Below are positions 52,676-61,679 of a stretch of 64,000 bases of DNA, in pieces (position 1 is the first letter of the stretch; each line of letters starts with the position of its first letter). The position numbers and the translations under genes are program-made. The notes below the pieces were generated by a model. The model had not been told where the DNA came from. It made no database searches and worked only from the letters and a program-made list of their open reading frames with translations. Source of the stretch: an uncultured Bacteroidales bacterium (lineage in GTDB: Bacteria; Bacteroidota; Bacteroidia; Bacteroidales; F082); the NCBI GenBank assembly GCA_947304185.1, contig CAMZAM010000007.1, positions 21,097 through 85,096 on the forward strand. Reading direction: 5' to 3'.

Positions 52676-54244
52676 TTATTTCCGACGCCCTCTCCGGCGG
52701 CCTGTCGGGGTGTTTTCTTCCGTCTTTTTCGCTTTGCGGAAGATGTCGTCAGGGTCGGTCGGACGCAACTCGTCGAGCCACTCGAAGCCCTTCAGGATCT
52801 CGATGCCGTTTTTCATCTTTTCCTTAGGATATAACGTTTCGGTGGTCTTCTTGAAATATTTGATCCTGACGATTTGGTTTTTCTCGATGGTGATGTCCAT
52901 CGCCACGCTCTGCGACACGTTCACTCCAATCATCGAGCCGTCTTCCTCACGCAGCCAATACACGGTCTCGGCGTTTCCATCGTCGTACACATGGTCGAGC
53001 TCGTTATCCTTGAAATAAGCTATCATCACCTTGCCTTTGATCTGGTTGAAGCCCTCAATGGTATCCTTTTGGATGATAAAACCGTTAGGGTAAAGCAGCA
53101 CTGTATCGATAGACTTATTCGCTATCACGATGTTTATCGAATCGCCGCGCAGCTGACTGTTTTCGGCCCAGATGATAGGGTCGCGGCGCATCTTCGCACA
53201 CGAGTCGTTGACGTAATAGTTCAGCGAGTCGCACTTGCCTTGTATGTCTCTCCTGAAAAACCGCACGTTGTAATACGCCAACATACGCTCAGCTTTCTGG
53301 GTAGCGGTGTCCATAAAGAAAAACAAGGTGTCGGAGTGCAGATAAAGCGTGTCTTTCTCAGCAAAATAACGCGCTCGCACGCTGTCAGTGACGTAGCTCT
53401 TACCCAATTTCTTCCACATCTCGGCGTAGTTGCCTTCCACAATCGCCTTGTTGACAGTGTCCTCAATAAAAACGTTGCTCATCGCCTTGGCGAATTCGAC
53501 TTTCTTATCGTAAAACATTGTGTCAGAAGTGATTGAGTAGCCTTTATTGCTCAATGTGGCGCCTCTGTCGACGTATGCGATGTCGTTTTTCGCATCATAC
53601 CAGCCATAGTTTCCGACAAGGACATTATCATCGTAATATATCGTCGTCGGACCGTAGAAATACATCTTCTCTTCTTTGATTTTATACACCAGAGTATCAG
53701 TAATCATTCGGCTTTTCGGCGTCGTCACCACCACATCCTTACGGAAATATGCCACCTGGATGTCGTCGCGGTAATATCCCTTTCGGGAGACGAGATTCTT
53801 GTCGTTGCGCGTTATCGTTCCATGGTTCGGATACATGGCGAGATGCTGGTTGCGGTCGTAGGTCATGTAATTGGTGTTCAACACCGTAGAGTCATCTTTG
53901 AGGATGACGTTGTCGAACAACTCCGCAAACTTGATGTCGCCCGAATACTTACATTTGTCGCTGAAGATATCCGTCGAGTCGTTCACTATGATATGAACAT
54001 GCCCGTAGCCGTCGAAGTAACGCGTTTTCTCGTTGAAATGTGCGCTGTCGCTATAAAAATACGCCGAATCCTGACGCAGTGCCACGTTGCCGATAAGGCG
54101 TTCCACATCCTTTCCAAACGATTCATCATAGATCTGATAATCAGCATGGACGATATGGACATACGTCTTGCCGTTTTGTTGGGCGTTAACTGCCAAACAA
54201 ACTAATGACAACAGCGTCAGGATTGCGATTTTTATATGGCGCAT
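52676..54244 (-). CDS. OstA-like periplasmic LPS-transport protein (LptA-related)
   Basis: A 522-residue exported protein (signal peptide ends NAQQN). Repeated short beta strands of the OstA/LptA fold run through most of it: RLIGNVALRQDSAYFYSDSAHFNEKTRYFDGYGHVHIIVND, then DKCKYSGDIKFAELFDNVILKDDSTVLNTNYMTYDRN and similar units. The C-terminus is Arg/Lys-rich (TGRRRGRRK). Bacteroidota have such long OstA-like proteins, thought to bridge LPS across the periplasm together with LptD. The start overlaps the butyrate kinase stop by one base (TAATG), so its expression is linked to an acyl-CoA operon. Confidence 0.85.
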   Translation of the reverse strand: MRHIKIAILTLLSLVCLAVNAQQNGKTYVHIVHADYQIYDESFGKDVERLIGNVALRQDSAYFYSDSAHFNEKTRYFDGYGHVHIIVNDSTDIFSDKCKYSGDIKFAELFDNVILKDDSTVLNTNYMTYDRNQHLAMYPNHGTITRNDKNLVSRKGYYRDDIQVAYFRKDVVVTTPKSRMITDTLVYKIKEEKMYFYGPTTIYYDDNVLVGNYGWYDAKNDIAYVDRGATLSNKGYSITSDTMFYDKKVEFAKAMSNVFIEDTVNKAIVEGNYAEMWKKLGKSYVTDSVRARYFAEKDTLYLHSDTLFFFMDTATQKAERMLAYYNVRFFRRDIQGKCDSLNYYVNDSCAKMRRDPIIWAENSQLRGDSINIVIANKSIDTVLLYPNGFIIQKDTIEGFNQIKGKVMIAYFKDNELDHVYDDGNAETVYWLREEDGSMIGVNVSQSVAMDITIEKNQIVRIKYFKKTTETLYPKEKMKNGIEILKGFEWLDELRPTDPDDIFRKAKKTEENTPTGRRRGRRK

Positions 54245-55317
54245 TATTCGTATTTCTTGTTTTCAGCCTTGCCGTCGAGCACCATGATGCCGTTGAGGGC
54301 GAGGGCGAGCATCTCGTCTTCACCTGGGTAACGGTACACAGGAGCTATCTTCTCGACGTGTTCGGTCACGATGCCGCAGAAGGTCTTATCGTAGGCCATA
54401 CCGCCGGTGATGAAGATGCCGTCGACGTTCATGTCGAGAGCTGCTGCTGCGAGACCGCCTATCTCTTTGGCGACCTGGTAAGCCATGGCGCGGTACACCT
54501 TCTCCCATTCTTTGTTGCCGGCCTTCACTGCGTTCTCAACCTCGAGAGCGTCGTTGGTGCCGAGATATGCCACGAAGCCGCCCTGGCCTTTAAGCATGAG
54601 GTCGACGTCTTTCTTGGTATATTTGCCGCTGAAGCAGGCCTTCATCAATGGTCCTGACGGGAGAGCGCCTGAGCGTTCCGGTGTGAATGGACCGTCGCCG
54701 TTGAGGGCGTTGTTGACATCCACCACACGGCCTTTCTTATGTGCCGCCACCGAGATACCACCACCGAGGTGCACACCGATGAGGTTGAGGTCTTCGTATT
54801 TCTTGCCAACAGCCTCAGCATGCTGACGGGCAATCATCTTCTGGTTGAGGGCGTGGAAGATAGAGATACGCGGGAACAGCGGGTGACCCGAGAAACGTGC
54901 CAGGTCTTCCATCTCGTCGACGACGACAGGGTCGGCGATGAATGCCTTCACGCCGTATTCCTTGGCGATATCGTTGGCTATGAGACCGCCGAGGTTACAG
55001 GCGTGCTCGCCGTATGTTGCGGCTTTGAGGTCACGCATCATTGGCTCATTCACCTCGTAGACACCTGATGTGAGCGGGTGAAGCAGACCGCCGCGGCCTA
55101 CCACAGCGCTCAGACCGTTGATGTCGACGCCTTCGTTTTTCAACTCATTGAGAATCACTTCTTTACGATAAGAGAACTGATCAGCGATCTTATCGAATTT
55201 AGCCAAGTCCTCAACAGAATGTTTGATATTCTTCTTGAAAACCTGTTCCTTGTCATTGAAAACAGCAACCTTCGTTGATGTCGAGCCTGGATTGACGATT
55301 AAAAGTTTATAACTCAT
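54244..55317 (-). CDS. buk: Butyrate kinase
   Basis: A 357-residue acetate/butyrate-kinase-family enzyme that makes ATP from butyryl phosphate (or another short or branched acyl phosphate). The phosphate-binding opening VNPGSTSTKVAVF, the catalytic-pocket segments VGRGGLLHPLTSGVY and HLGGGISVAAHKKGRVVDVNNA, and GIFITGGMAYD near 315 are typical. It follows the phosphate butyryltransferase by 29 bases and ends by overlapping the OstA-like start. The pair yields ATP when acyl-CoA is converted to free acid. Confidence 0.95.
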   Translation of the reverse strand: MSYKLLIVNPGSTSTKVAVFNDKEQVFKKNIKHSVEDLAKFDKIADQFSYRKEVILNELKNEGVDINGLSAVVGRGGLLHPLTSGVYEVNEPMMRDLKAATYGEHACNLGGLIANDIAKEYGVKAFIADPVVVDEMEDLARFSGHPLFPRISIFHALNQKMIARQHAEAVGKKYEDLNLIGVHLGGGISVAAHKKGRVVDVNNALNGDGPFTPERSGALPSGPLMKACFSGKYTKKDVDLMLKGQGGFVAYLGTNDALEVENAVKAGNKEWEKVYRAMAYQVAKEIGGLAAAALDMNVDGIFITGGMAYDKTFCGIVTEHVEKIAPVYRYPGEDEMLALALNGIMVLDGKAENKKYE

Positions 55318-55346
55318 TATGTATCAGTTTTTTAGTTAATTAGTCT

Positions 55347-56249
55347 TTATGCAATAAGAGCTGCAAGAGCTATTGAATACAACTTTGTGAGCGAGGTGTC
55401 GCCGCGTGATGAGAGCACGCAAGGGACTTTGGCGCCCATGAGCATTGCGCCGATCTCCGACTTGTCGAATTTCGAGCAGCATTTATAGAACACGTTCGAT
55501 GCTTCGAGGTTAGGAAACACGAGACAGTCGGCGTCGCCGGCCACTGGGCTGTTCATACCTTTGATCTGTGCTGTCTCAGCGTCGCAAGCGAGGTCGAGAG
55601 AGATAGGACCTTCGACGAGGCAGCCTTTAATCTGGCCACGTTCTGCCATCTTAGAGATGATAGCTGCGTCGACGCATGCCGGGATGCCGGCGCTCATCTG
55701 CTCGGTAGCTGTCACGAGGGCGACTTTCGGGGTCTTCACGCCGAGAGCCTTCGACACTGTGGTGACATATTTCAAGATGGTCTGTTTCTGCTTGAGGTCA
55801 GGCAACGGGATGATGGCGCAGTCAGATGCCACGAGGAGCTTGTGGTAGTTAGGGTTCTGTATCACTGCGACGTGTGCCAAGGTGACGTTCGGTGGGCAGA
55901 GTCCGCGTTCCTTGTTGAGGATGGCGCGCATGTATTTGTCGGTTGGGAGAAGACCCTTCATGAGAATGTCGCCTTCACCGCGGTTGATGAGGTCGCATGC
56001 CAAAGCAGCTGCCTTCACGTCGTCTGTCTCCTGGACGATTCTGAACTTCTTGATGTCGATGTTTTCCGCTTTGCAGATCTCTGCGATACGGGCTTCATCG
56101 CCGATGAGGGTGGCGTCGATGAGACCATTGTCAACAGCGTCGTTGACAGCGCAAACAGTGTGGTCATCCATAGCGAAAGCCGCTACAAGACGTTTTTTAG
56201 GACGGCTCTTCAGCACGTCGAACATTTGATTTAATTTGGTGATTTCCAT
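55347..56249 (-). CDS. ptb: Phosphate butyryltransferase
   Basis: A 300-residue Ptb/Pta-family enzyme that exchanges CoA for phosphate on butyryl-CoA or similar acyl-CoAs. Typical segments are GDILMKGLLPTDKYMRAILNKE near 95-115, LAHVAVIQNPNYHKLLVASDCAIIPLPDLKQK near 124-155 and NSPVAGDADCLVFPNLEASNVFYK near 233-256. It sits between an acyl-CoA dehydrogenase and butyrate kinase in the same direction. The upstream gap contains a long palindrome. Many Ptb enzymes also take isobutyryl- and isovaleryl-CoA. Confidence 0.94.
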   Translation of the reverse strand: MEITKLNQMFDVLKSRPKKRLVAAFAMDDHTVCAVNDAVDNGLIDATLIGDEARIAEICKAENIDIKKFRIVQETDDVKAAALACDLINRGEGDILMKGLLPTDKYMRAILNKERGLCPPNVTLAHVAVIQNPNYHKLLVASDCAIIPLPDLKQKQTILKYVTTVSKALGVKTPKVALVTATEQMSAGIPACVDAAIISKMAERGQIKGCLVEGPISLDLACDAETAQIKGMNSPVAGDADCLVFPNLEASNVFYKCCSKFDKSEIGAMLMGAKVPCVLSSRGDTSLTKLYSIALAALIA

Positions 56250-56303
56250 TTTGTTAACTTTTTTGTTATTTATTTAATTCAATTGTTTTCGTTTTTATTT
56301 TAT

Positions 56304-56387
56304 GAGATTCCTCCGCTCCCTGCGGTCGGTCGGAATGACGTTTAGTGCCGTCATTTCGACTGAAGCGAAGCGGAATGGAGAAATCTC
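56304..56387. repeat. Long imperfect palindrome between ptb and the acyl-CoA dehydrogenase
   Basis: The left arm starts GAGATTCCTCCGCT at 56304 and ends GGAATGACG at 56340; the right arm runs from CGTCATTTCGAC at 56349 to GAGAAATCTC at 56387, with an eight-base loop. The arms are about 37-39 bases with a few mismatches. Elements of this kind, with CGTCATTTCGAC and GAGGAATCTC ends, are scattered in many Bacteroidota intergenic regions and are REP- or MITE-like. It lies inside an operon, so it could affect the ratio of upstream to downstream transcripts. Confidence 0.75.
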
Positions 56388-56393
56388 CTGCAA

Positions 56394-57536
56394 TTAGCAC
56401 CCGATATACCTTGATATCACGAGCTTCAATATCTCGCTCGTTCCTTCACCGATTTGAAGGATGCGCTGGTCACGATAGAAGCGTTCCATGTTGAAATCCT
56501 TCAACAAGCCATGGCCTCCCATCACCTGAACGGCCTTGTCGCACACCTCAGCGGCCACCTGTGAGCAGTAGAGCTTTGCCATAGCGGCTTGTTTTCCGTA
56601 TGGGATGTGAGCGTCTTTCATTCTACATGCCTTGTAAAGCAGCTCACGCGCCGCCTCGATTTTCATTGCCATCTCTGCAAGCATGAAGCTGACAGCCTGG
56701 AACTTACACACAGGCTTGCCAAACTGTTCGCGCTGTTTCGAATATTCGAGAGCCATCTCGAAAGCACCCTGAGCGCATCCGAGACCCATCGCGCCGATGG
56801 AGAGACGTCCGCCGTCAAGGGTGGCAAGCATGATATGCGAGCCGTCGCCTGGCTTTCCGAGGATATTCTCATCGTTGAGTTTGACATTGTTGAATTTCAG
56901 CTCACCGGTGTTCGAGGCACGCCACATCATCTTACGGTCCATCGGACGCTGAGTGAAGCCCGGCATGTCGTTTTCGATGAGAAACGCAGTAAACTCAGGC
57001 TTTCCGTTGCTCTCACCGCTGATGACCTGGATGGTGCTTCCCAGTGTCATCGGGGTGGCGCTGTTGGTGATGAATATCTTTGTTCCATTGACAACCCATT
57101 GATTATCAACCTTCTTTGCTGTCGATTTTGTTCCTCTCGAGTCGCTGCCAGCCGTCTCCTCGGTGAGACCGAAGCCCCAGAGATGGTCTTTGCACAGACG
57201 TGGGAGATATTTCTCTTTCTGTTCTTTCGTTCCATAGTCTTTGATAGGACCGATACCCAGCGAGTTGTCGGCCGCTATTGTCGCTGCCGTGGAGCCGTCT
57301 ACGCGTGCAAGTTCTTCAACAGCAATGATATACGATAATGTGTCAAGACCTTGTCCGCCGTATTCCTGCGGCACGCACATGCCGAGAAGTCCGAGTTTAC
57401 CCATCTTCTTTGTCAGCTCGACGTCGAATTTCTCGTGTTCGTCGTTGAACGCCGCCACCGGTTTCACTTCTTTCTCAGCGAAATCACGCACCTTAGCGCG
57501 TAATTCAATTTGTTTTTCAGTCAATCCGAAATTCAT
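56394..57536 (-). CDS. Short-chain acyl-CoA dehydrogenase (butyryl-CoA dehydrogenase type)
   Basis: A 380-residue FAD acyl-CoA dehydrogenase. It starts MNFGLTEKQIELRAKVRDFAEKEVKPVA; GLTEETAGSDSRG and VVNGTKIFITN are the FAD/substrate motifs, and the C-terminus ends IGEGTSEILKLVISRYIG with the catalytic-base Glu364 in the SCAD/MCAD position. In isovaleryl-CoA dehydrogenase that position is Gly or Ala and the base sits earlier, where this protein has D241-G-G-R; so a straight-chain short acyl-CoA is more likely. No etfAB genes adjoin it. The start overlaps the biotin-carboxylase stop (ATGA). Confidence 0.92.
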   Translation of the reverse strand: MNFGLTEKQIELRAKVRDFAEKEVKPVAAFNDEHEKFDVELTKKMGKLGLLGMCVPQEYGGQGLDTLSYIIAVEELARVDGSTAATIAADNSLGIGPIKDYGTKEQKEKYLPRLCKDHLWGFGLTEETAGSDSRGTKSTAKKVDNQWVVNGTKIFITNSATPMTLGSTIQVISGESNGKPEFTAFLIENDMPGFTQRPMDRKMMWRASNTGELKFNNVKLNDENILGKPGDGSHIMLATLDGGRLSIGAMGLGCAQGAFEMALEYSKQREQFGKPVCKFQAVSFMLAEMAMKIEAARELLYKACRMKDAHIPYGKQAAMAKLYCSQVAAEVCDKAVQVMGGHGLLKDFNMERFYRDQRILQIGEGTSEILKLVISRYIGC

Positions 57537-59515
57537 ATTCCAAGTTCAATTAAAACTGTTTTCGTATCTACTTTTTCACCTTCCTTAACATTGATTTTCA
57601 ACACCTTAGCATCACTTTTCGCCACAATGTTGTTTTCCATCTTCATTGCTTCCACAATACAAAGGATGGTGCCATAATGCACCTCGTCGCCTTCTTTCAC
57701 GTTGATTTTCATCACGTTACCTGGCATTGGAGAGAAGAACTTCATGTCGTCACCCGCCACGTCGGTATGCGAATAGTCTTTCGTGTCGTTGAGCTGGTCG
57801 TCGCGATGGCAGATGAAGTCCAAACCACGCAAATGCACGCAAAAATCATGATATGTCGTGCACGACACAAATACAGGTTCGGTCCTTCCGTTGATAATCA
57901 CCTTCTGGACTTCACCGTTCTGCGAAAGCATTACAGAATAAGGCTTTCCGTTGATGACGCACTCGAGGTTAGTACCCGAGAGACGATGTATCTGCACCTT
58001 CATCGACTCACCTTCCACAGTTACGTTCAACGACATCTGGAAGCGCCAGTAACCTATTGAGTTCCACACGTTTGCAGTATTCTGTCGGTTGTTGAAATCA
58101 TGGAAGAGGAACAACGCTGCCACATCTTCTTTCTTGATGCTTTCGCGCGTCTTACGCATGGTCTCCACGAGCTCCTCCTGATGTTTTCCGCAATAGGAAG
58201 TGTCGATTCTATTATTTGTAAAGTCTTGATTATCAATGATACTTTGCAGATATGGGATATTCGTCTTCTCAGTCTGCACGATATACTCCTTCAATGCTCT
58301 GCGTGTTATCTCGATGGCCTCGTCGCGTGTCTTGCCGAAGCATATCAGCTTAGCGATCATCGGGTCGTAGCTATCTGAAATGGTGCATGGTCCGTCGATG
58401 CTGCTGTCGATACGCACGCCGCGCATCTGAGGCTCGTGATAGAGCGTCACCTCTCCGGCTGCCGGAAGGAAGTTATTTTCCGCATCCTCAGCATACACAC
58501 GGCATTCGATGGCGTGACCCTTGTCTTGAATCATGTCCTGCGTCCATCCCATCTCCTTTCCTCGGGCGATGCGGATCTGTTCTTCGACGATGTCGATGCC
58601 GGTGCGTTGTTCTGTGACAGGATGCTCCACCTGGATTCGGGTGTTCATCTCGAGGAAGTAGAAATTGAGGTCGCTGTCGACGAGAAACTCTACTGTTCCA
58701 GCGTTTTTGTAACCCACTGCCTTACAGAGGTTTACTGCCGTCTCGCATATCGCCTGACGTTTCTCTGGAGTGAGTGTCGGCGACGGCGATTCTTCGATAA
58801 TCTTCTGGTAACGACGTTGCACCGAACATTCGCGTTCATAGAGATGAACGACGTTGCCGTAGTGGTCGGCGAGCACCTGAACCTCGATATGACGTGGGTT
58901 CTCGACATATTTCTCGACATAGACCTCGCCGTCGCCGAAGTATTTTTGAGCCTCACGTGATGCTTTCTCGAGTTCGTCATGCAGGTCGGCCTTACTTCTG
59001 ACTATATGCATGCCTTTGCCGCCGCCACCTGCTGCCGCTTTTATCAGCACAGGATATGGAAGCTTGTCGGCCTGACACATGATATCGTCGATGGTGCCGG
59101 TAACGCCTGTCGTCACAGGTATTCCGTGCGATTTCGCGAACTCGCGGGCAGCGATTTTGTTACCCATGAGACGCATGGTGGCGGCGTCAGGACCAATGAA
59201 GATGATATTGTTGTTAGCGCAAGCCTCGGCGAGCTCGGGACTCTCCGAAAGGAAGCCGTAGCCTGGATGTATGGCATCAGCGCCTGTATCGAGGGCTGCG
59301 TCGATGATCTTCTGAATATTGAGATAAGTATCTTTGAGTGCGCCGTGGCCGAGTGGACGCGCCTCGTCGGCGAGACGGCGGTGCATCGCGTCGGCATCGT
59401 TGTCGGCATAGATAGCTACCGAGCTGATACTCAGCTTCTTGAGCGTCCGCATCACTCGCACCGCGATCTCGCCGCGGCCCGCTATCAGCACTTTATGTAT
59501 CTTTCTTGATGGCAT
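57533..59515 (-). CDS. Acyl-CoA carboxylase alpha subunit (biotin carboxylase + BCCP; MccA type)
   Basis: A 660-residue protein. The biotin carboxylase domain (about 1-450) starts IHKVLIAGRGEIAVRVMRTLK and holds KAAAGGGGKGMHIV and the catalytic EMNTRIQVEHPVTE. A middle linker/BT region (about 480-590) follows, and a biotinyl domain ends the protein with EAMKMEN carrying biotin-Lys625. The size and layout fit the alpha subunit of 3-methylcrotonyl-CoA, geranyl-CoA or propionyl-CoA carboxylase. The matching carboxyltransferase lies at 62.4-64.0 kb in the neighbouring operon and has MCC-type motifs. It heads the operon running into bcd, ptb and buk from a good promoter. Confidence 0.88.
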   Translation of the reverse strand: MPSRKIHKVLIAGRGEIAVRVMRTLKKLSISSVAIYADNDADAMHRRLADEARPLGHGALKDTYLNIQKIIDAALDTGADAIHPGYGFLSESPELAEACANNNIIFIGPDAATMRLMGNKIAAREFAKSHGIPVTTGVTGTIDDIMCQADKLPYPVLIKAAAGGGGKGMHIVRSKADLHDELEKASREAQKYFGDGEVYVEKYVENPRHIEVQVLADHYGNVVHLYERECSVQRRYQKIIEESPSPTLTPEKRQAICETAVNLCKAVGYKNAGTVEFLVDSDLNFYFLEMNTRIQVEHPVTEQRTGIDIVEEQIRIARGKEMGWTQDMIQDKGHAIECRVYAEDAENNFLPAAGEVTLYHEPQMRGVRIDSSIDGPCTISDSYDPMIAKLICFGKTRDEAIEITRRALKEYIVQTEKTNIPYLQSIIDNQDFTNNRIDTSYCGKHQEELVETMRKTRESIKKEDVAALFLFHDFNNRQNTANVWNSIGYWRFQMSLNVTVEGESMKVQIHRLSGTNLECVINGKPYSVMLSQNGEVQKVIINGRTEPVFVSCTTYHDFCVHLRGLDFICHRDDQLNDTKDYSHTDVAGDDMKFFSPMPGNVMKINVKEGDEVHYGTILCIVEAMKMENNIVAKSDAKVLKINVKEGEKVDTKTVLIELGI

Positions 59516-59531
59516 AGTATATAATTCGTTG

Positions 59532-59562
59532 CAAAATTACGACTTTTTTATTATATATACAA
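59532..59562 (-). promoter_or_regulatory. Promoter for the carboxylase-alpha/bcd/ptb/buk operon
   Basis: TTG at 59562-59560, 20 bases, then TAATTTTG at 59539-59532 on the minus strand. It is a near-ideal pair, 16 bases before the ATG at 59515. Confidence 0.7.
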
Positions 59563-59683
59563 GAAAGGTGCAGGAAATAATTTTTACCCTCTGCAGTATT
59601 AGGAAATCCTGAAAGATAGACTGATAATCAGCCTGTTTTACAAAAAAATCGCATTTCAGATGCCGCAGCTATGGATTTTTTTA

Positions 59684-59691
59684 TATTTTTG
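59684..59691 (+). promoter_or_regulatory. -7 element for the choice-of-anchor protein gene
   Basis: TATTTTTG at 59684-59691 matches TAnnTTTG, 39 bases before the ATG at 59731. The -33 region has no clear TTG. The remaining bases between 59563 and 59683 are AT-rich with no other feature seen. Confidence 0.5.
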
Positions 59692-59730
59692 CACATAAAA
59701 CATATTAACAAATAACAAATAACTACGAAA

Positions 59731-61221
59731 ATGAAAACGATTAATAAACTCATCCTTGTGGCCGTTTTGGTTTTAACTGCCACAACATTATTCGGACAAT
59801 GCACATTCACCGTCACCGACAGCCAGCCTTTCGTTGAGAGCTTCGACGACGGGTTGGAATGCTGGACCGTGGAGGCCAACGGAGGCAACTGGAGCGCCAC
59901 GACAGGCTCAAGCACCACCCTCGCGGCGTTCTCTGCCTCGAACAACGGCGACGAGGCACGACTGATTTCCCCTGTCTTGGACCTCTCACAGGTTGGATCG
60001 GCTAACTTCAGCTTCTCCTACGCCATGATGGGACTTTACGAGAATGACGAGCTGGTGGTGAGCTACCGCACGTCGGAGACTGATACCTGGCACACCTTGG
60101 GTACATACAGCATCAGCGACTATCAGAACTTTTACGAGGACAGCTTTGAGTTGACCGACCTTTCGGCGACATACCAGATCTCGTTCTTAGGACGTTTCCT
60201 TGGCGGATATATGATATTCGTCGACAACGTGGAAGTCTTAGGATCAGGAGGCTGTGCACGTCCGACAAGCCTCAGCGCCAGTGAAATCACCGCTTCCTCA
60301 GCTCTTCTCAGCTGGTCGACGACAGGCAACGAAGAGAGTTGGATCGTTGAAATAAACGGAGAGCCCAAACCTATCAGCGTTCAGCCATATTTTGTGGAAA
60401 ATCTTATGCCTCAGACCGACTACACCTTCCGTGTGAAGGCCAACTGCGGTGGCGGCATGGAGTCGGACTGGGCCACGCCTGTCACTTTCGCGACCCGCTG
60501 CGATGTGATACCGGTCACCGACAACGAGCCTTTCTTCGATGACTTCGAGGCTTCAGAAGACTTCGTATGCTGGTATAACGAGATATCTTCGGGTATCGAC
60601 GGCTGGGTGGTGGACCCTGGATATACCATCTTAAACAACACCGCATTTTTCATCTGGCTCGGCGGAGAAGCCGTCCTCATCTCGCCACAGCTCGACATCA
60701 CGGCAGTCACCAACCCGACACTCACCTTCAAGCACAAACAGCTTAGGGGCTTGAGCTACGGCACCGTCGACGAGCTTTACGTCGCTTACCGCACCGACGT
60801 CAACGACACCTGGCATGTGTTACAGAACTTCTCCGAAGCCACCACCGACTGGGAGACAGTCACGATTGAGCTTCCAAGCCCTTCGGCCACATATCAGATC
60901 GGCTTCGACGGCATAGGACATGACGCTGAAGGCGTTTACGTCGACGACGTGAGAGTCGGCAACAGCAACGACGGTGTCAATGAGGCTTATGCTTTGAATG
61001 CTTATGTAAACCCGAATCCTACGACAGGAAAAATCACTGTAAATGCTAATGTTTCCAACGGCAAAGCTATCGTTTTTGATGTCTTCGGCCGTCAGATCAC
61101 CGATGCCGCAATCATCGACGGACATGCTGAAATCGACCTGGAAGACTATGCTTCAGGAGTGTACTTTGTGCGCATTACTGGCGACTCAGGTACAGCGACG
61201 GTAAGGGTTGTCAAGGATTAA
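59731..61221 (+). CDS. T9SS-secreted protein with two choice-of-anchor J domains and an FN3 domain
   Basis: A 496-residue surface protein. A signal peptide (ends LFGQC) is followed by a jelly-roll choice-of-anchor J domain (about 25-170; FVESFDDGLECWTVEANGGNWS, ARLISPVLDLS), a fibronectin type III domain (about 173-260), a second choice-of-anchor J domain (about 265-405; FFDDFEASEDFVCWYNE, AVLISPQLDIT) and a type A T9SS sorting domain ending VYFVRITGDSGTATVRVVKD. It probably binds carbohydrate or other proteins at the surface. It is set between two acyl-CoA operons with no functional link visible. Its stop overlaps the 3' end of the convergent GNAT gene by 11 bases. Confidence 0.85.
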   Translation: MKTINKLILVAVLVLTATTLFGQCTFTVTDSQPFVESFDDGLECWTVEANGGNWSATTGSSTTLAAFSASNNGDEARLISPVLDLSQVGSANFSFSYAMMGLYENDELVVSYRTSETDTWHTLGTYSISDYQNFYEDSFELTDLSATYQISFLGRFLGGYMIFVDNVEVLGSGGCARPTSLSASEITASSALLSWSTTGNEESWIVEINGEPKPISVQPYFVENLMPQTDYTFRVKANCGGGMESDWATPVTFATRCDVIPVTDNEPFFDDFEASEDFVCWYNEISSGIDGWVVDPGYTILNNTAFFIWLGGEAVLISPQLDITAVTNPTLTFKHKQLRGLSYGTVDELYVAYRTDVNDTWHVLQNFSEATTDWETVTIELPSPSATYQIGFDGIGHDAEGVYVDDVRVGNSNDGVNEAYALNAYVNPNPTTGKITVNANVSNGKAIVFDVFGRQITDAAIIDGHAEIDLEDYASGVYFVRITGDSGTATVRVVKD

Positions 61222-61678
61222 GACTTTTTTCGTCCAATCTGTAAATCGTCCAGTCTTCCATCGGCTTGGCGCCTAATGATTTATAGAAGTCTATTGAAGG
61301 CTGATTCCAGTCGAGGCAGACCCACTCCATGCGGCCACAGTGGCGCTCTTTGGCGAGATGTGCGAGATATAATAATAATGCCTTGCCGTAGCCTAAACCA
61401 CGCTTTTCAGGGATGACGAAGAGGTCTTCGAGATACAACCCTTTGCGACCGACAAAAGTGCTGAAGTTGTGGAAAAACAAGGCAAAACCGACAGGTACGC
61501 CGTCCTCACAGCCAAAGACGACTTCAGCATCATGCTTCACAAACAAGGATTCATGAATGGTGTCGACAGTGGCTTCGACTTCATCGAGCATTTTCTCGTA
61601 TTTTGCCAACTTTTTGATAAAATCAAGAACCAATGCTGATTCAGATTCTTTTGCGGGACGAATTTCGAATTTAGGCAT
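61211..61678 (-). CDS. GNAT-family N-acetyltransferase (diamine/SAT-like)
   Basis: A 155-residue GNAT with the order of the diamine/spermidine acetyltransferase group: IRPAKESESALVLDFIKKLAKYEKM at the start, GFALFFHNFSTFVGRKGLYLEDLFV near 75-99, the acetyl-CoA pyrophosphate loop EKRGLGYGKALL near 103-114, and WNQPSIDFYKSLGAKPM near 135. The substrate could be a polyamine, thialysine or other small amine. It starts one base after the crotonase stop, so it is the last gene of the carboxyltransferase operon. Confidence 0.85.
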   Translation of the reverse strand: MPKFEIRPAKESESALVLDFIKKLAKYEKMLDEVEATVDTIHESLFVKHDAEVVFGCEDGVPVGFALFFHNFSTFVGRKGLYLEDLFVIPEKRGLGYGKALLLYLAHLAKERHCGRMEWVCLDWNQPSIDFYKSLGAKPMEDWTIYRLDEKSLNP

Positions 61679-61679
61679 A

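Noticed and set aside
56589..57338. Open frame of 249 codons on the plus strand
   Set aside because: Antisense to the acyl-CoA dehydrogenase.
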